DNA of 64,000 bases. Source: an uncultured Prevotellaceae bacterium. GTDB taxonomy: Bacteria; Bacteroidota; Bacteroidia; Bacteroidales; Bacteroidaceae. The translations under genes were made by a program, and so were the position numbers. The DNA is taken from positions 31,193-95,192 of the forward strand of contig OMZE01000010.1 in NCBI GenBank assembly GCA_900315455.1, given 5' to 3'. Positions 62,544-64,000 of the stretch are shown in pieces. Positions within the stretch are counted from its first letter, which is position 1; each line of letters begins with the position of its first letter. The notes below the pieces were generated by a model. That model saw only the letters and a list, made by a program, of their open reading frames with translations. It ran no database searches and had not been told where the DNA came from.

Positions 62544-63884
62544 ATGATGAAAAAACAATTATTAGTCGCTCTGGTGATGATAATGTCCGTAGGCATGGTC
62601 TGTGCCCAACCGGCAGGAAGAGGCCAGGGAGAAGCACGCCCTGGAGGAGGCGCACCCAGGGGCATAGGTGGTGCCGATGAGTCGTTGGTGGTGAACATCA
62701 ACACCATGGATGTCCAGACCCGAAACCGAATCACGGAGGCTGCTGATAAAATCAAGGCGAGTGGTGGAAATACCCGAGGTGTGTTCAAGGATATCGGGAT
62801 GTCGATGCTCAGCGGTGGCGTTTCCGGTTTGGTGGATGTCGTAGTGACAGAAACCATGAACCTGATACAATATAAAAAGAACCAACGCCAGAAGTGGTAT
62901 GCGATGATACAGAACGAGTGCAACTACACCGATAGCATCTCGTCGGTGAAGGGACTCAACGACTTCTACACCGAGAAGTCGGAGAATGGTGCCCTCGACC
63001 CGTCGAACATCAATTTTGACGGCATCTCGCTTCGTGCCATGCGCAACGGTCAGGAAGTGCTCTATCTCTCATGTCATATCGACACCACACGACTCGACCA
63101 TATGTTCAACCACAGCAAGTTTTACTTGGTGCTCGATACGATGATATTCCATCCTTATTCCTGTCACTTGCCCAACCTTCAGGCCAATGGCATTGATGCC
63201 CGCACCGCCAGTGAGTCGGAACGCGACAATCGTTTCTCTTTCGATGAGCGCCGCAACCTCACTGTGGGAATGGAGATGGTGCTGTCGTCGTCGTGGATTA
63301 ATGAGGCCGTGATGGTGATGGACAACGTGGAACTGGGCCGCTTCCGGCTCACGGTGAATATCGACCGCGAGACCGACACGTTTATTTATTCACGTAGGCA
63401 GATAGAGGCCAATCGTAAAGCAAGACTCGACACAGACACCACCTTCGTCAATGTGGAGGGCGACTGTTTCGTAGTGCCACGCTCGTATATGCCACTTGCC
63501 GAGAAGAGGATGTGGGGAACGGGCGAATACAACGTGAAGGTGAAGTTGCGTGAATCGTGCCAATGGAACAATGATGAGGAACGCAACAAGAAGATGAAGG
63601 AGTGGTATAAGGACTACAAACAGTTGAGGAAGATGCAACGCAAGGGCAGTCTGGCAGGAGAATATCTCAAGACCGTTTGGCAGCAGCATGGCAACACGCT
63701 GATAAAACAGATGCTCAAGCAAGGGGTGACGCAATCGACCACCTATCTCGGACTCGGACAGAGCGGAGGCATGCAGGGTGGTATGCGCAGTGCCGCTGGC
63801 GCATCACAGGGTGGTGCCGCAGGCGCTGGAGCGCCTGGTGGCGGTTCTGGTGCTCCTGGTGGCGTCCCGGGCGGTGGTAGGTAA
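62544..63884 (+). CDS. Exported protein with Gly-rich tail, unknown function
   Basis: A 446-residue protein with a signal peptide (MKKQLLVALVMIMSVGMVCAQ), a short Gly/Arg-rich segment, a helical and beta central part without known motifs, and a C-terminal Gly/Ala-rich tail (SGGMQGGMRSAAGASQGG...). The segment MLSGGVSGLVDVVVTETMNL is moderately hydrophobic and could associate with a membrane. It follows the CHAT gene by 34 bases in the same direction, and may be a substrate or partner of that protease. Confidence 0.7.
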   Translation: MMKKQLLVALVMIMSVGMVCAQPAGRGQGEARPGGGAPRGIGGADESLVVNINTMDVQTRNRITEAADKIKASGGNTRGVFKDIGMSMLSGGVSGLVDVVVTETMNLIQYKKNQRQKWYAMIQNECNYTDSISSVKGLNDFYTEKSENGALDPSNINFDGISLRAMRNGQEVLYLSCHIDTTRLDHMFNHSKFYLVLDTMIFHPYSCHLPNLQANGIDARTASESERDNRFSFDERRNLTVGMEMVLSSSWINEAVMVMDNVELGRFRLTVNIDRETDTFIYSRRQIEANRKARLDTDTTFVNVEGDCFVVPRSYMPLAEKRMWGTGEYNVKVKLRESCQWNNDEERNKKMKEWYKDYKQLRKMQRKGSLAGEYLKTVWQQHGNTLIKQMLKQGVTQSTTYLGLGQSGGMQGGMRSAAGASQGGAAGAGAPGGGSGAPGGVPGGGR

Positions 63885-63892
63885 AAAAATCT

Positions 63893-63901
63893 CCCCCCCC
63901 C
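63893..63901. repeat. Run of nine C
   Basis: A C9 homopolymer sits directly before a possible GTG start and after the stop of the preceding gene. Such tracts can vary in length by slippage. Confidence 0.5.
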
Positions 63902-64000
63902 GTGATAGATTTCCGTCTGTCGCTGCTCTATAAGGGAAAGAAAGTAATAAACCGGGGCATTGCTTATGCCAGTCTCTATGCCCCCAACATATTAAAAGCC
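63902..64000 (+). CDS. Possible partial gene at the right edge
   Basis: From a GTG at 63902 one frame stays open to the window end (33 codons, beginning VIDFRLSLLYKGKK). No ribosome-binding site is visible because the C9 tract precedes it. The reverse strand also has an open frame here, so coding in either direction is uncertain. Confidence 0.25.
   Translation, partial: MIDFRLSLLYKGKKVINRGIAYASLYAPNILKA

Noticed and set aside
20000-64000. Prophage, integrative element or transposon carrying the accessory region
   Set aside because: No integrase, transposase, conjugation gene, tRNA attachment site or terminal repeat was seen.

Overview
The window looks like a chromosome segment of a Bacteroidota bacterium, most likely Prevotella or Segatella. 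The evidence is Bacteroidetal promoters of the form TTTG-N18-20-TAnnTTTG, a SusB-type GH97 enzyme, a TonB-dependent receptor, the AmgK-RapZ fusion next to a MurU-like enzyme, and moderate GC with AT-rich, repeat-laden spacers. No rRNA, tRNA, CRISPR array, insertion sequence, integrase or origin was recognised.

Region 1 (1-7.3 kb) is an L-rhamnose catabolic locus. rhaB, rhaA and an MFS sugar transporter read rightward. They converge, across a bidirectional terminator, on a leftward set of an AraC-type regulator, rhaD and a small outer-membrane barrel. Two near-identical 65-bp direct repeats bracket the locus, and each carries a leftward consensus promoter. Region 2 (7.3-20 kb) holds a repeat-filled spacer, a small lipoprotein, a peptidoglycan-recycling pair (AmgK-RapZ fusion and MurU-like), guaA, an exported L,D-transpeptidase, a metallo-beta-lactamase-fold hydrolase, a leftward operon (GH97, two DUF4230 proteins, an AGCS symporter) and a 61-residue basic protein with its own clear promoter.

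Region 3 (20-38 kb) begins a long accessory signalling zone. One operon encodes a receiver-PP2C phosphatase, a membrane-anchored WD40-like propeller, a Y_Y_Y-type sensor whose H-box lacks the phospho-accepting histidine, an intact soluble histidine kinase and a TonB-dependent receptor with a helical N-terminus. A soluble SPFH/flotillin-like protein follows. Next come three tandem exported TPR proteins that share their first ~300 residues, their last ~50 residues and their upstream DNA, while the middle differs. That points to cassette shuffling.

Region 4 (38-63.9 kb) is the most striking part. A leftward pair (macro-TIR, exported TPR-CHAT protease) diverges from a rightward array. The array begins with SIR2-like-TIR, a transmembrane nSTAND NTPase with a periplasmic PDZ, and three exported proteins, two of them related to the NTPase's periplasmic part. 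A second promoter with a strongly structured leader then drives an ECF-like sigma factor, an anti-sigma-like/papain-like/RyR protein, a Rossmann-RyR protein, a membrane FHA-trypsin protease, a kinase-fold C-lobe without catalytic motifs, and three exported proteins including a second CHAT protease. I infer a multi-component conflict or stress-response system. It would have NAD- or nucleotide-processing and ligand-binding domains (TIR, macro, SIR2, RyR) in the cytoplasm, NTPase and FHA relays in the inner membrane, and proteolytic effectors (CHAT, trypsin-like) largely outside it. Domain calls rest on motif recognition; the system-level role is inference.
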